A DNA stretch of 64,000 bases from NCBI RefSeq assembly GCF_020982545.1, contig NZ_JAJKLK010000031.1:124001-188000 (forward strand). The letters are read 5' to 3'. The notes under the pieces were generated by a model that saw only the letters and a list, made by a program, of their open reading frames with translations, did no database searches and had not been told where the DNA came from. Below, piece after piece: positions 25,746 through 33,540 of the stretch (its first letter is position 1; each line of letters starts with the position of its first letter). The position numbers and the translations under genes were made by a program. The stretch comes from Streptomyces sp. MNU76. GTDB taxonomy: Bacteria; Actinomycetota; Actinomycetes; Streptomycetales; Streptomycetaceae.

Positions 25746-26963
25746 ATGAAGCCCACGCCCACCGCCCCGTCAACCACCCGGCCCCCTTCCGCGATCACCG
25801 GATCCCTCCTCGCCGCCCTTGCCTGCGTGCTCGTCGGCGGTTCGTTCACCGCCAACAGCGTCCTCGGCGACTACCCGTACGCGGGCGGCCAGTTCCTCCG
25901 CTACGGCCTCGCCTGTCTCCTGCTGCTCCCGCTGCTCGGCCGGGGCGGCACGGCACCCCTGCGCCGGCTCACCGCACGGCAGTGGGCACGGCTGGGGCTG
26001 CTCGCGGCGGTCGGCATGGTCGGCTTCAACATCGCCGTGCTCGCGGCCGAACGCTCGGCGGAACCGGCGGTACCGGGGGTCTTCGTGGGCTGTGCCCCGG
26101 TGGCCGTGGCGGTCCTCGTCCCGTTGACGGAGGGCCGCCGCCCCCGGCGGACGGTCCTGCACGGGGCGCTGCTGGTGGCGGCCGGCGCGTTCGCCGTCCA
26201 GGGCTGGGGCCGTACGGACGGAGTCGGCATCGGCTTCTCGTTGTGCGCGCTGGCGGGCGAGATCGGCTTCGCGGTGCTGGCGGTGCCGGTGCTGCGGCCG
26301 CTCGGCCCGCGGCTGCTGTCGGCGACCGTGTGCGCGGTGGCCGCGATCGAGTCGGCCGTCGTCGGCCTGGCCGTCGACGGCGGCGCGTGGCTGCGGCGCC
26401 CGGACGGTACGGAGTCCGCCGCGCTGCTGTGGCAGGCGGCGGTCGTCACGGTCGTCGGGTTCGTGTGCTGGTACATGGGCGTGCAGCGCATCGGCACCGA
26501 GCGCGCCACCCTCTTCTCCGGCCTCATCCCGGTGGCCGCCGCCTGCACGGCCCCCCTCGTCGGCACGGGCTCCTACGGTGCCGCGCAGGCCGTAGGCAGC
26601 GTGCTGGTGGGCGCCGGGGTCGCCCTGGGGTCCGGGGCGTCGACCCGCCGCCGGGCGGCGGGCCGACGGCCGGCCCGGTCAGCGGCTGCCGTCGAGGATG
26701 ACGCGGGCGACCAGGGCGGGGTCGTCGTTCATCGGGCAGTGGCCGCAACCGGGCAGCCGCACCAGCCGGGCGCCCGGGATGACCCGCTTGGCGCGGACGC
26801 CCTGGCGGCGGACGAGCAACCAGTCCCGGGTGCCCCAGGCCACGGTGACGGGCAGACCGGGGACGTCGTCGGTGAACAGGACGCTGCCACCGGCCCGGAG
26901 GGTCTCGTCGAACCCGGTGGCCCCCGCCAGGGCGAGCGTCTCGGCGACCACCGCCTCGGGTGA
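25746..26963 (+). CDS. EamA/DMT family transporter with run-on C-terminus
   Basis: 405 residues in the open frame. Ten hydrophobic segments in two EamA repeats cover residues about 15-300 (GSLLAALACVLVGGSFTANS; IGFSLCALAGEIGFAVLAV; TLFSGLIPVAAACTAPLVG). These inner-membrane carriers export small metabolites such as amino acids or purines. Typical members end near residue 300; here the frame continues about 100 residues, antisense to the convergent hydrolase gene, with no membrane character. A lost stop or frameshift near 26660 is likely. Divergent from the MocR regulator, the usual arrangement for a regulated transporter. Confidence 0.8.
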   Translation: MKPTPTAPSTTRPPSAITGSLLAALACVLVGGSFTANSVLGDYPYAGGQFLRYGLACLLLLPLLGRGGTAPLRRLTARQWARLGLLAAVGMVGFNIAVLAAERSAEPAVPGVFVGCAPVAVAVLVPLTEGRRPRRTVLHGALLVAAGAFAVQGWGRTDGVGIGFSLCALAGEIGFAVLAVPVLRPLGPRLLSATVCAVAAIESAVVGLAVDGGAWLRRPDGTESAALLWQAAVVTVVGFVCWYMGVQRIGTERATLFSGLIPVAAACTAPLVGTGSYGAAQAVGSVLVGAGVALGSGASTRRRAAGRRPARSAAAVEDDAGDQGGVVVHRAVAATGQPHQPGARDDPLGADALAADEQPVPGAPGHGDGQTGDVVGEQDAATGPEGLVEPGGPRQGERLGDHRLG

Positions 26964-27512
26964 ACGGCGGCCCGGGCGGGCGTAGATGGTGCTCGTCAGG
27001 GCGGTGCGGCCGGCCGCCGACCGGGACAGCCGCTCGACCAGCGGGAGCGGCAGGCGCCGTGAGATGTGCCGCATGGTGAGCAGGACGCCGAACGCGTAAC
27101 GCCGCTCGGTCTCGTTCCAGAACCCGGCCGGGGACAGGGCCGTGACGGACCGTACGAGCTTCTCGCGGCCCAGTTCCAGGGCGAGCAGACCGCCCAGGGA
27201 GTTGCCCGCCACATGGGGCCGGTCCAGGTCCAGCGCTTCGCAGAAGGCGCCGAAGACGGCGGTCGTCGTGGGCAGGTCGTAGGAGAGACCGTCCGGCAGC
27301 GCGGGGGAGGCGCCGAAGCCGGGCAGGTCGACGGTGATGACCTCGCGCTCGGCCGCCAGGATGTGCGTCACCGGGTCCCAGGCCTGCCGGTGGTGGCCGA
27401 TGCCGTGCAGCAGGAGCAGCGGCTCACCGGTGCCCTCGCGGGTGTAGGAGACCGTCACGGGCCGTGGGCCGAGCGGGGAGGGGACCTGGAAGGAGACCGT
27501 GGCGGCGGACAT
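26679..27512 (-). CDS. Alpha/beta-hydrolase
   Basis: 277 residues, ATG 27512 with AGGAGCTGC upstream. Alpha/beta-hydrolase fold: LLLLHGIGHHRQAWDP (oxyanion loop, near 33-48), VDLPGFGASP, nucleophile elbow VAGNSLGGLLALELG (Ser near 103), acid region TVAWGTRDWLL and the catalytic His in LPGCGHCPMNDDP. The substrate is not determined. It is divergent from the ECF41 sigma factor; hydrolases and oxidoreductases are common partners of that group. Its 3' end overlaps the run-on frame of the EamA transporter. Confidence 0.88.
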   Translation of the reverse strand: MSAATVSFQVPSPLGPRPVTVSYTREGTGEPLLLLHGIGHHRQAWDPVTHILAAEREVITVDLPGFGASPALPDGLSYDLPTTTAVFGAFCEALDLDRPHVAGNSLGGLLALELGREKLVRSVTALSPAGFWNETERRYAFGVLLTMRHISRRLPLPLVERLSRSAAGRTALTSTIYARPGRRSPEAVVAETLALAGATGFDETLRAGGSVLFTDDVPGLPVTVAWGTRDWLLVRRQGVRAKRVIPGARLVRLPGCGHCPMNDDPALVARVILDGSR

Positions 27513-27672
27513 GGTGCAGCTCCTCGTGTGGGCGGACGGACGGGCCGGCGTGCGGCGGTCGTAGACAGCTTGTCAGCAACTGCTACCGGCGGGTAGTCCC
27601 CGGCGGTAACCAGCCGCGCGCTTCACGGGAATCGCCTGGACACGGCCCCGCCCCTCGGGTTGGGATGGAACG

Positions 27673-28569
27673 GTGACCACCGACATCGCGATCGACGTCT
27701 TCGAAGAGCACCGTTCCGTCCTGATGGGAGTCGCCTACCGGATGCTCGGCCGGGTCGCCGACGCCGAGGACGTGGTCCAGGAGACCTGGCTGCGCTGGTC
27801 CGGCGCCGACCGCTCCGACGTGTGCGAACCGCGTGGCTACCTGGTCCGGATCACCACCCGGCTCGCCATCGACCGGCTGCGCCAGGTGCAGTCGCGCAAC
27901 GAGGCGTACCCCGGCCCCTGGCTCCCGGAGCCCTACGTCACCGACTACGCGGCCACCGTCCCGGACACCGCAGAGCGGGCCGTCCTCGCCGACACCGTCT
28001 CCCTCGCGCTGCTGGTCGTCATGGAGTCCCTCTCGCCCCTGGAACGCGCCGTGTTCGTGCTCCGGGAGGCCTTCGGCTACCCGTACGCCGACATCGCGGC
28101 CATGATCGACCGCGCCGAGCCGGCCGTGCGCCGGCTCGCCGGGCGGGCCCGCCGGCACGTCGACGAGCGGCGCCCGCGCTACGAGGTCGACCCCGGCGAA
28201 CGGCGCGCGCTGACGGAGGAGTTCCTCGCCGCCGCGGAGGACGGCGACCTCGACGGACTCATGGCGCTGCTGGCCCCCGACGTCCGCCTGGTGGGCGACG
28301 GCGACGGCGGCGGCATCGGCAAGGCCCCCGTGCGGGTCCTCGAAACCGCCGACAGGGTGGGCCGGTTCGTGCACGGCGCGGCCGGCAAGGGCCTGCTGGA
28401 AGCCTCGTTGCGGTTCATGGAGATCAACGGCGGTTTCGCCGTGGTCCTCGTCTCCGGCGGCGAGGTCGACAGCGTCTTCCAACTCGACGCCGCCGACGGG
28501 CTCGTCCAGTGCGTCTACATCGTGCGCAACCCGGAGAAGCTGCTCTCCGTGGCGGCCGTGAAGCCTTGA
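27673..28569 (+). CDS. RNA polymerase ECF sigma factor, ECF41 (SigJ-like) group
   Basis: 298 residues, GTG 27673. Sigma2 (VFEEHRSVLMGVAYRMLG and DAEDVVQETWLRW, residues about 10-50) and sigma4 (MESLSPLERAVFVLREAFGYPYADIAAMI, about 115-150) are followed by a SnoaL-like C-terminal domain of about 110 residues. The group hallmarks WLPEP (linker) and NPEKL (near the C-terminus) are present; the C-terminal domain is known to modulate activity in place of an anti-sigma factor. ECF41 factors usually control an adjacent gene; here the divergent alpha/beta-hydrolase is the candidate. Confidence 0.9.
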   Translation: MTTDIAIDVFEEHRSVLMGVAYRMLGRVADAEDVVQETWLRWSGADRSDVCEPRGYLVRITTRLAIDRLRQVQSRNEAYPGPWLPEPYVTDYAATVPDTAERAVLADTVSLALLVVMESLSPLERAVFVLREAFGYPYADIAAMIDRAEPAVRRLAGRARRHVDERRPRYEVDPGERRALTEEFLAAAEDGDLDGLMALLAPDVRLVGDGDGGGIGKAPVRVLETADRVGRFVHGAAGKGLLEASLRFMEINGGFAVVLVSGGEVDSVFQLDAADGLVQCVYIVRNPEKLLSVAAVKP

Positions 28570-28617
28570 TGAACGCTGTCGGACGGTCCGGCCTGTCGGA
28601 TGCCCGAGGGTTCGATG

Positions 28618-28633
28618 ATTGGTCTTGACCAAG
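28618..28633 (+). promoter_or_regulatory. dre-like operator (HutC/DasR-type)
   Basis: ATTGGTCTTGACCAAG has the inverted core TGGTC-TT-GACCA and resembles the DasR responsive element (ACTGGTCTAGACCAGT). It overlaps the -35 hexamer of the promoter of the HutC-type GntR gene, so binding should block RNA polymerase. Which protein binds (this regulator or DasR) cannot be told from the sequence. Confidence 0.6.
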
Positions 28634-28653
28634 GGTGGGGGCAGGCCTATGGT
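28625..28653 (+). promoter_or_regulatory. SigHrdB-type promoter of the GntR gene
   Basis: TTGACC (28625-28630), 17-base spacer, TATGGT (28648-28653). Transcription would begin near 28660, leaving a leader of about 73 nt with an A/T-rich stretch (CAACCTTTAATAAAC). Confidence 0.6.
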
Positions 28654-28732
28654 CGCAAGAAAGTGCAACAACCTTTAATAAACAAGGGCGCTAAAAACGC
28701 CGCCGGGCCACGGCGAAGCAGCGGAGGACAGG

Positions 28733-29494
28733 GTGGGGACCCAGCAGCTGGAATCGGTGCCGGAACCGAAGTACTGGCATCTGAAGACCGTGCTCAGTGA
28801 GGCATTGGACTCCGAGTTCTCGGTGGGGGAGATCCTGCCCAACGAACGTGACCTCGCGGCCCGCTTCGGCGTCGCCCGGGCCACCCTCCGCCAAGCGCTG
28901 GAGCAGCTCGAACTGGAGGGCCGGCTGCAGCGCCGTCGCGGCGTCGGCACCACCGTCGCGCCCCCGCGCGTGGGTGTCGCCGTCGGCACCGAGGAGCACG
29001 CGTGGCCGGGCACCGTCGGCGACGCCTGGCAGGCCGTGGACTGCTCGGCCTGCGCACCGCCCGCCGCGGTCGCCGACATCCTGGAGAGCGTCCACGGCGA
29101 GCAGGTGCACGTCGTACGCCGCTCCCGCGTGTCGCACGGTCAGCCCGTCGCCGCCGAACTGCTCTACGTCCCGGCGGACTCGGTACCCGCCCTCTCCGCC
29201 ATAGACGCGCCCTCCGGCGCCGCACGCGCGCGTGCCGTCCTGCGCGAGCTGCAGCGCCTGGAGCTGGAGGGACAGGAGCGCTCGGTGGAGCTGGGCTCCG
29301 CCCGCGCGGACGACGCCAAGGAACTCGACCGGCTGCCGGGCGCGCCCGTCCTGGTCGTCACCACCCGCTTCTTCGCCGAGGGACGCACGGCGGCCGTCTC
29401 CCTGGCCACCTACCGTGCTGACACGTGCCGACTGACGTTCGGCGCCTCGGGCGGCGTCGAGATCCACCACGGGCCGGAGCGCCGCGCGTCCTGA
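28733..29494 (+). CDS. GntR family regulator, HutC/UTRA type
   Basis: 253 residues, GTG 28733 with GGAGG 6 bases upstream. The winged helix (LPNERDLAARFGVARATLRQALEQLELEG, residues about 36-70, then the wing GVGTTVAPP) precedes a UTRA-like ligand domain with HGEQVHVVRRSRVSHGQPVAAELLYVPAD and PVLVVTTRFFAEGR. HutC-type regulators often respond to sugar phosphates or amino sugars. It sits behind a dre-like operator that overlaps its -35, and converges on a ROK gene with a strong terminator between them. Autoregulation or control by DasR is inferred. Confidence 0.88.
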   Translation: MGTQQLESVPEPKYWHLKTVLSEALDSEFSVGEILPNERDLAARFGVARATLRQALEQLELEGRLQRRRGVGTTVAPPRVGVAVGTEEHAWPGTVGDAWQAVDCSACAPPAAVADILESVHGEQVHVVRRSRVSHGQPVAAELLYVPADSVPALSAIDAPSGAARARAVLRELQRLELEGQERSVELGSARADDAKELDRLPGAPVLVVTTRFFAEGRTAAVSLATYRADTCRLTFGASGGVEIHHGPERRAS

Positions 29495-29553
29495 CGCCGC
29501 CGACAGCGTTGTCTCCCGCCGCGCGCCGCCACCACGCTCCACCACGACGAACC

Positions 29554-29580
29554 GCCGCGCCCCGGCTCCCGGGGCGCGGC
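29554..29580. terminator. Bidirectional hairpin terminator
   Basis: GCCGCGCCCCGG (29554-29565), loop CTC, perfect complement at 29569-29580; a 12-bp GC stem between the convergent GntR and ROK genes. Confidence 0.75.
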
Positions 29581-29601
29581 GTTCTCGCGTTCGGCCGTGC
29601 T

Positions 29602-30759
29602 TCAGCGGCGGGCCGTCACCGTGCCCTCCACCGCGAAGAGCTGTTCCTCGACGTGGTCCAGGGCGAGCCGGAGCGCGCCCATGGCGACGGCCGCCTCGCC
29701 CAGCCGGGAGAGGGCGACGCGCGGCGGCCGCAGACAGTAGCGGGCCAGCTCGCGGTGCAGGGGGTCGAGGACGTCGTCGATGCCGGCCGCCCAGCCGCCG
29801 ACGACGACCAGCTCGGGATCCAGGGCGAGGACGAGGGCCGTCACGTCGTGGACGAGCCGCTGTATGAAGCGGTCGACGGCCTCCCGGGCCCGCGGGTCGC
29901 CCTCGCGCGCGTGCTTGAAGACCTCGGCGACCGCCTGCTCGTCCAGCGGGTGCAGGGGCTCGCCCGTGGTCGACAGCAGTGCCTCGGGGGTGGCCTCCCG
30001 GCCCAACAGATGCAGCGCGCCGATCTCCCCGGCCGCGCCGCCGTACCCCCGGTGCAGCCGCCCGCCGATCAGCGAACCGGAGCCTGGGCTCAGTCCCGCC
30101 AGCACGAACACCACGTCGTCGGACTCGGTGGCGGCACCCTTCCAGTGCTCGGCGACGGCGGCCGCGTTGGCGTCGTTCTCGACCAGCACGGAGCATTTGA
30201 AGGAACGGCTCAGCCGCTCGCCCAGGTTCAGTCCCGTCCACTCCGGCAGGGCCGCGCACAGGCGTACGGCGCCGTCGGCCTCGATGACCCCCGGGCTGCC
30301 CACGCCGACCGCGCGCAGCGAACCACGCGACACACCTGACCTGCGCAGCAGCTCGGCGACGGTCGAGCGCAGCCGCTCCAGCCGGTCGTCCGCCGACGCG
30401 GACTCGGAGACCTCCTTGGACAGCGAGCCCAGCACCCGTCCGTCGAGGTCGGCGAGCAGCGCGGCCACCCGGTGCGAGCCGACGTCCAGTCCCAGCAGAT
30501 GGCCGGCCTCGGCCCGGAACCGGTAGCGCCGCGCCGGGCGCCCCTGCCGCCGGGCGGCCCCCTCCTCGGCGGCCCGCTCGACCACCAGCCCGGCCTCGAC
30601 CAACCCCTCCACGACGCCCTCGACCGTGGGCCGGGACAGCCCGGTGACCCTGGTGATCTCGGTCAGCGTCGCGTGATCCGTGGCCCGCAGCGCGTGCAGC
30701 ACCACGGCCGAGTTGATTCTTCGAAGCAGAGAAGGATCCCCGCCGGTCAGTGGCCCCAA
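29602..30759 (-). CDS. ROK family transcriptional regulator
   Basis: 385 residues. The start chosen is TTG 30759 because GGGAGGAC lies at the right distance; the frame upstream is open but Arg/Gly-rich. N-terminal winged helix (LTEITRVTGLSRPTVEGVVEGLVEAGLVV, about 30-58) and a ROK domain with LGLDVGSHRVAALLADLDG and VENDANAAAVAEHW. The sugar-kinase zinc signature CxCGxxGC is missing; the region reads GEIGALHLLGREATPEALLS with no cysteine. A sugar-responsive repressor or regulator is the best reading; kinase activity is unlikely. Confidence 0.85.
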   Translation of the reverse strand: MGPLTGGDPSLLRRINSAVVLHALRATDHATLTEITRVTGLSRPTVEGVVEGLVEAGLVVERAAEEGAARRQGRPARRYRFRAEAGHLLGLDVGSHRVAALLADLDGRVLGSLSKEVSESASADDRLERLRSTVAELLRRSGVSRGSLRAVGVGSPGVIEADGAVRLCAALPEWTGLNLGERLSRSFKCSVLVENDANAAAVAEHWKGAATESDDVVFVLAGLSPGSGSLIGGRLHRGYGGAAGEIGALHLLGREATPEALLSTTGEPLHPLDEQAVAEVFKHAREGDPRAREAVDRFIQRLVHDVTALVLALDPELVVVGGWAAGIDDVLDPLHRELARYCLRPPRVALSRLGEAAVAMGALRLALDHVEEQLFAVEGTVTARR

Positions 30760-30981
30760 CGCCCGTCCTCCCAGCTCGCGCCCGTGTCTGCCGGATCGTA
30801 CTCGCCACGACGCACCCGGGCGAGTGTCCGCCGCCTCCGACCTGCGGGATCCCCGGCGGCCCCCGCACGACGGCCCGGCCCGGCCGCCATGACACCTGGC
30901 GCCGGAGCCCGGGCGCGGGACCCCCGGCACAGCCACCTGGCACCGTGCCAATTGTCAGTGGTGACCGCTTTACTGGACCGC

Positions 30982-31422
30982 ATGAGCAGCATCGCCCACC
31001 ACCTCGCCGTGATCGACCGGCTGTGCTCCGAGGAGTTCCCCGCGGAGCCCGGCCGGTCGGACGTCGGCACGGCCGGACCGGGGTACCACGTCGCCGAGTT
31101 ACGGACGAGCGCCGACTTCTGGGAGGACGACGGCTCACGGCGCGAGGAGACCGAGGAACAGTACGAGGCGGAGCGGGACGCCCTGTCGGAGCTGCTCACC
31201 GCGCGCTGGGGCGCCCCGGCGGTGTTCAGCCTGTGGAGCGTCCTCGACCGGTCGATGGAAGGCGAGGACATACCCGAGCCATGGGCGGTGCTCAGCTCAC
31301 ACGTCCCCGACCTGCACCTCTGGCAGGTCGACGGACGCTGGGTCGCCCTCGGCGTCTCCCAGTGGGACAAGGAACTGCCGTTCCAACTCGTCGCGCTGAT
31401 AACGGAGACGGACCCCCCGTGA
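30982..31422 (+). CDS. Hypothetical protein with a TTA codon
   Basis: 146 residues, ATG 30982; TTTACT 7 bases upstream suggests a leaderless mRNA, and GTG 30961 in frame would add seven residues. The protein is acidic and soluble (DFWEDDGSRREETEEQYEAE, LWSVLDRSMEGEDIPEPW, LHLWQVDGRWVALGVSQWDKELPFQLVAL). I recognise no family with confidence. It contains an in-frame TTA leucine codon at 31099-31101 (AEL-RTS), rare in Streptomyces and read only by the bldA tRNA, so translation is probably late or developmental. Confidence 0.75.
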   Translation: MSSIAHHLAVIDRLCSEEFPAEPGRSDVGTAGPGYHVAELRTSADFWEDDGSRREETEEQYEAERDALSELLTARWGAPAVFSLWSVLDRSMEGEDIPEPWAVLSSHVPDLHLWQVDGRWVALGVSQWDKELPFQLVALITETDPP

Positions 31423-31435
31423 CCGCCCCGGCCGG

Positions 31436-31933
31436 TCAGCCCTCCGCCGCCACCCGCAGCCGGGCGAACTCCTCCGCCATCGTCGCCGCCGTCCAATGGG
31501 CGTTCAGGCCACTCGGGTTGGGCAGCACCCACACACGTGAGTCCCCGATCGTCCTCTCCTGCGGTCCGACGCCGGCCCTGCGGTCGCCGAAGGCGGCGCG
31601 GTACGCGGTCACCCCGACCACCGCGAGCCAACGCGGGCGCAGCCGCTGCACCTTGGCGGTCAGCAGTCGGCCGCCCTCCAGGTACTCGTCGGCCGTCAGC
31701 TCGTCGGCGCGTGCCGTGGCCCGGGCCACGACATTGGTGATGCCGAGACCGTACGACGGCAGCTCGCCCTGCTCGGACGGCTTCAGGAGCCGGGGCGTGA
31801 AGCCGGACAGGTGCAGCACGGGCCAGAAGCGGTTGCCGGGGCGGGCGAAGTGGTGGCCGGAGGCCGCCGTCATCAGCCCCGGGTTGATGCCGCAGAAAAG
31901 GACCCGGAGGCCGTCCGCGGTGACGTCCGGCAC
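31436..31933 (-). CDS. mug: G/U mismatch-specific DNA glycosylase
   Basis: 165 residues, GTG 31933. The Mug/TDG catalytic motif FCGINPGLMTAASGHHFARPGNRFWP (near 13-38) and the second motif LPNPSGLNAHW (near 140-150) are intact. Mug removes uracil or thymine mispaired with guanine. Upstream in frame is a plausible extension (TRYTQAELEAARDRL) reaching the purB stop, but it has no ATG, GTG or TTG start; the length from 31933 matches E. coli Mug. It follows purB closely on the same strand and is probably co-transcribed. Confidence 0.9.
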   Translation of the reverse strand: MPDVTADGLRVLFCGINPGLMTAASGHHFARPGNRFWPVLHLSGFTPRLLKPSEQGELPSYGLGITNVVARATARADELTADEYLEGGRLLTAKVQRLRPRWLAVVGVTAYRAAFGDRRAGVGPQERTIGDSRVWVLPNPSGLNAHWTAATMAEEFARLRVAAEG

Positions 31934-31977
31934 CAGCCGGTCGCGGGCGGCCTCCAGCTCGGCCTGGGTGTAGCGGG

Positions 31978-33420
31978 TCAGAGGATGGCTCCCGGCGTGT
32001 AGCCGGCGGCCTCCGGGCGCTGCTTGACGATCTCCTCGATCCGGCCGACGACGACGGCCACCTGGTCGGCGGCGGCGCCCGTGAAGGAGAGCTTGTCGGC
32101 CATGAGCGCGTCCAGCTGGGCCCGGTCCAGCGGAATGCGGTCGTCGGCGGCGAGCTTGTCGAGCAGTTCGTTGCGCTCGGCGCCCTGCTCGCGCATGGCC
32201 AGGGCGGAGGCGACGGCGTTCTCCTTGATGGCCTCGTGCGCGACCTCGCGGCCGACGCCCGCCCGGACGGCGCCCATCAGCACCTTGGTCGTGGCGAGGA
32301 AGGGGAGGTAGCGGTCCAGCTCACGCGCGACGACCGCCGGGAACGCGCCGAACTCGTCGAGGACGGTCAGGAAGGTCTCCAGCAGACCGTCCAGCGCGAA
32401 GAAGGCGTCCGGCAGCGCGACCCGGCGCACCACGGAGCAGGACACGTCGCCCTCGTTCCACTGGTCGCCGGCCAGCTCACCGGTCATCGAGGCGTAGCCG
32501 CGCAGGATGACCATGAGGCCGTTGACACGCTCGCAGGAGCGGGTGTTCATCTTGTGCGGCATGGCGGACGAGCCGACCTGGCCGGGCTTGAAGCCCTCGG
32601 TGACCAGCTCGTGCCCGGCCATCAGCCGGATCGTCTTGGCCAGTGAGGAGGGGGCCGCCGCCAGCTGCACCAGCGCGGTCACCACGTCGTAGTCCAGCGA
32701 GCGCGGGTAGACCTGGCCGACCGAGGTGAACGCCTGCGCGAAACCGAGGTGCCCGGCGATCCGGTCCTCCAGTTCCGCCAGCTTCGCGGCGTCCCCGCCC
32801 AGCAGGTCGAGCATGTCCTGGGCCGTGCCCACCGGGCCCTTGATGCCGCGCAGCGGGTACCGGCCGAGCAGTTCCTCGACCCGGCCGTACGCCACGAGCA
32901 GTTCGTCGGCGGCCGTCGCGAACCGCTTGCCGAGGGTGGTGGCCTGCGCGGCCACGTTGTGCGAGCGGCCGGCCATGACCAGCTCGCCGTACTCCCCGGC
33001 CAGCTTGCCGAGGCGCGCCAACACGGCCACCGTACGGTCGCGGACCAGCTCCAGGGAGAGCCTGATCTGCAGCTGCTCCACGTTCTCGGTGAGGTCGCGG
33101 GAGGTCATGCCCTTGTGCACGTGCTCGTGCCCGGCGAGGTCGTTGAACTCCTCGATCCGCGCCTTCACGTCGTGCCGCGTGACCTTCTCGCGCTCGGCGA
33201 TGGAGGCCAGGTCGACGGTGTCGAGGACCCGCTCGTAGTCGGTGAGCGCCTCGTCCGGCACCTCGATGCCGAGGTCCTTCTGGGCCCGCAGCACGGCCAG
33301 CCAGAGCTGCCGCTCCAGCCTCACCTTCTGCTCGGGAGACCAGAGCGTGGCGAGCTCGGCGGAGGCGTAGCGTCCGGCGAGGACGTTCGGGATGCGGGGC
33401 TTGGCTGGCGCAGAAGTCAC
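31978..33420 (-). CDS. purB: Adenylosuccinate lyase
   Basis: 480 residues, GTG 33420. The fumarase/ASL superfamily signature SSAMPHKMNTRSCERVNG (near 292-309) is present, with TSRDLTENVEQLQ and GRSHNVAAQATTLGKRFA carrying the catalytic His regions. PurB acts twice in purine synthesis, on SAICAR and on adenylosuccinate. A TAAACT hexamer on the minus strand (33429-33434) lies 8 bases before the start, so the mRNA is nearly leaderless. The staurosporine cluster begins directly upstream (staC stop at 33541), so purB depends on a promoter squeezed into about 120 bp. Confidence 0.95.
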   Translation of the reverse strand: MTSAPAKPRIPNVLAGRYASAELATLWSPEQKVRLERQLWLAVLRAQKDLGIEVPDEALTDYERVLDTVDLASIAEREKVTRHDVKARIEEFNDLAGHEHVHKGMTSRDLTENVEQLQIRLSLELVRDRTVAVLARLGKLAGEYGELVMAGRSHNVAAQATTLGKRFATAADELLVAYGRVEELLGRYPLRGIKGPVGTAQDMLDLLGGDAAKLAELEDRIAGHLGFAQAFTSVGQVYPRSLDYDVVTALVQLAAAPSSLAKTIRLMAGHELVTEGFKPGQVGSSAMPHKMNTRSCERVNGLMVILRGYASMTGELAGDQWNEGDVSCSVVRRVALPDAFFALDGLLETFLTVLDEFGAFPAVVARELDRYLPFLATTKVLMGAVRAGVGREVAHEAIKENAVASALAMREQGAERNELLDKLAADDRIPLDRAQLDALMADKLSFTGAAADQVAVVVGRIEEIVKQRPEAAGYTPGAIL

Positions 33421-33428
33421 GTGTACGG

Positions 33429-33434
33429 AGTTTA
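33429..33434 (-). promoter_or_regulatory. Candidate -10 of the purB promoter
   Basis: TAAACT on the minus strand, 8 bases before the purB GTG; no good -35 is seen 17 bases upstream, where the inverted repeat of 33444-33476 lies. Confidence 0.4.
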
Positions 33435-33443
33435 CCGGGCGTC

Positions 33444-33476
33444 CCTACAGGGTCCGCACCGTGCACGGACTGTAGG
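33444..33476 (-). terminator. Inverted repeat between staC and purB
   Basis: CCTACAG-GG-TCCG at 33444-33456 pairs with CGGACTGTAGG at 33466-33476, leaving two bulged bases. It stands about 65 bases past the staC stop and would end the leftward sta transcript before purB. Confidence 0.5.
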
Positions 33477-33540
33477 AACATACAGGTCAGAAGGGTTCGG
33501 TTCGAGCCGTCCCACCGGCGGACGGGAGTCCGCGTGGGCC

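Noticed and set aside
27573..27590. GACA-GCT-TGTC symmetry between the hydrolase and the ECF41 factor, considered as an ECF41 promoter
   Set aside because: The known ECF41 pattern (TGTCACA, about 16 bases, then CGTC) is not present, so I do not annotate a promoter.
30760..30951. N-terminal extension of the ROK protein
   Set aside because: Arg/Gly-rich and unlike ROK proteins; GGGAGGAC stands at the right distance from TTG 30759.
33495..33530. tRNA-like T-arm sequence GGTTCGAGCC upstream of purB, which would have marked an integration site
   Set aside because: The five-base stem around TTCGAGC does not pair and there is no acceptor or anticodon arm upstream, so there is no tRNA or attachment site.
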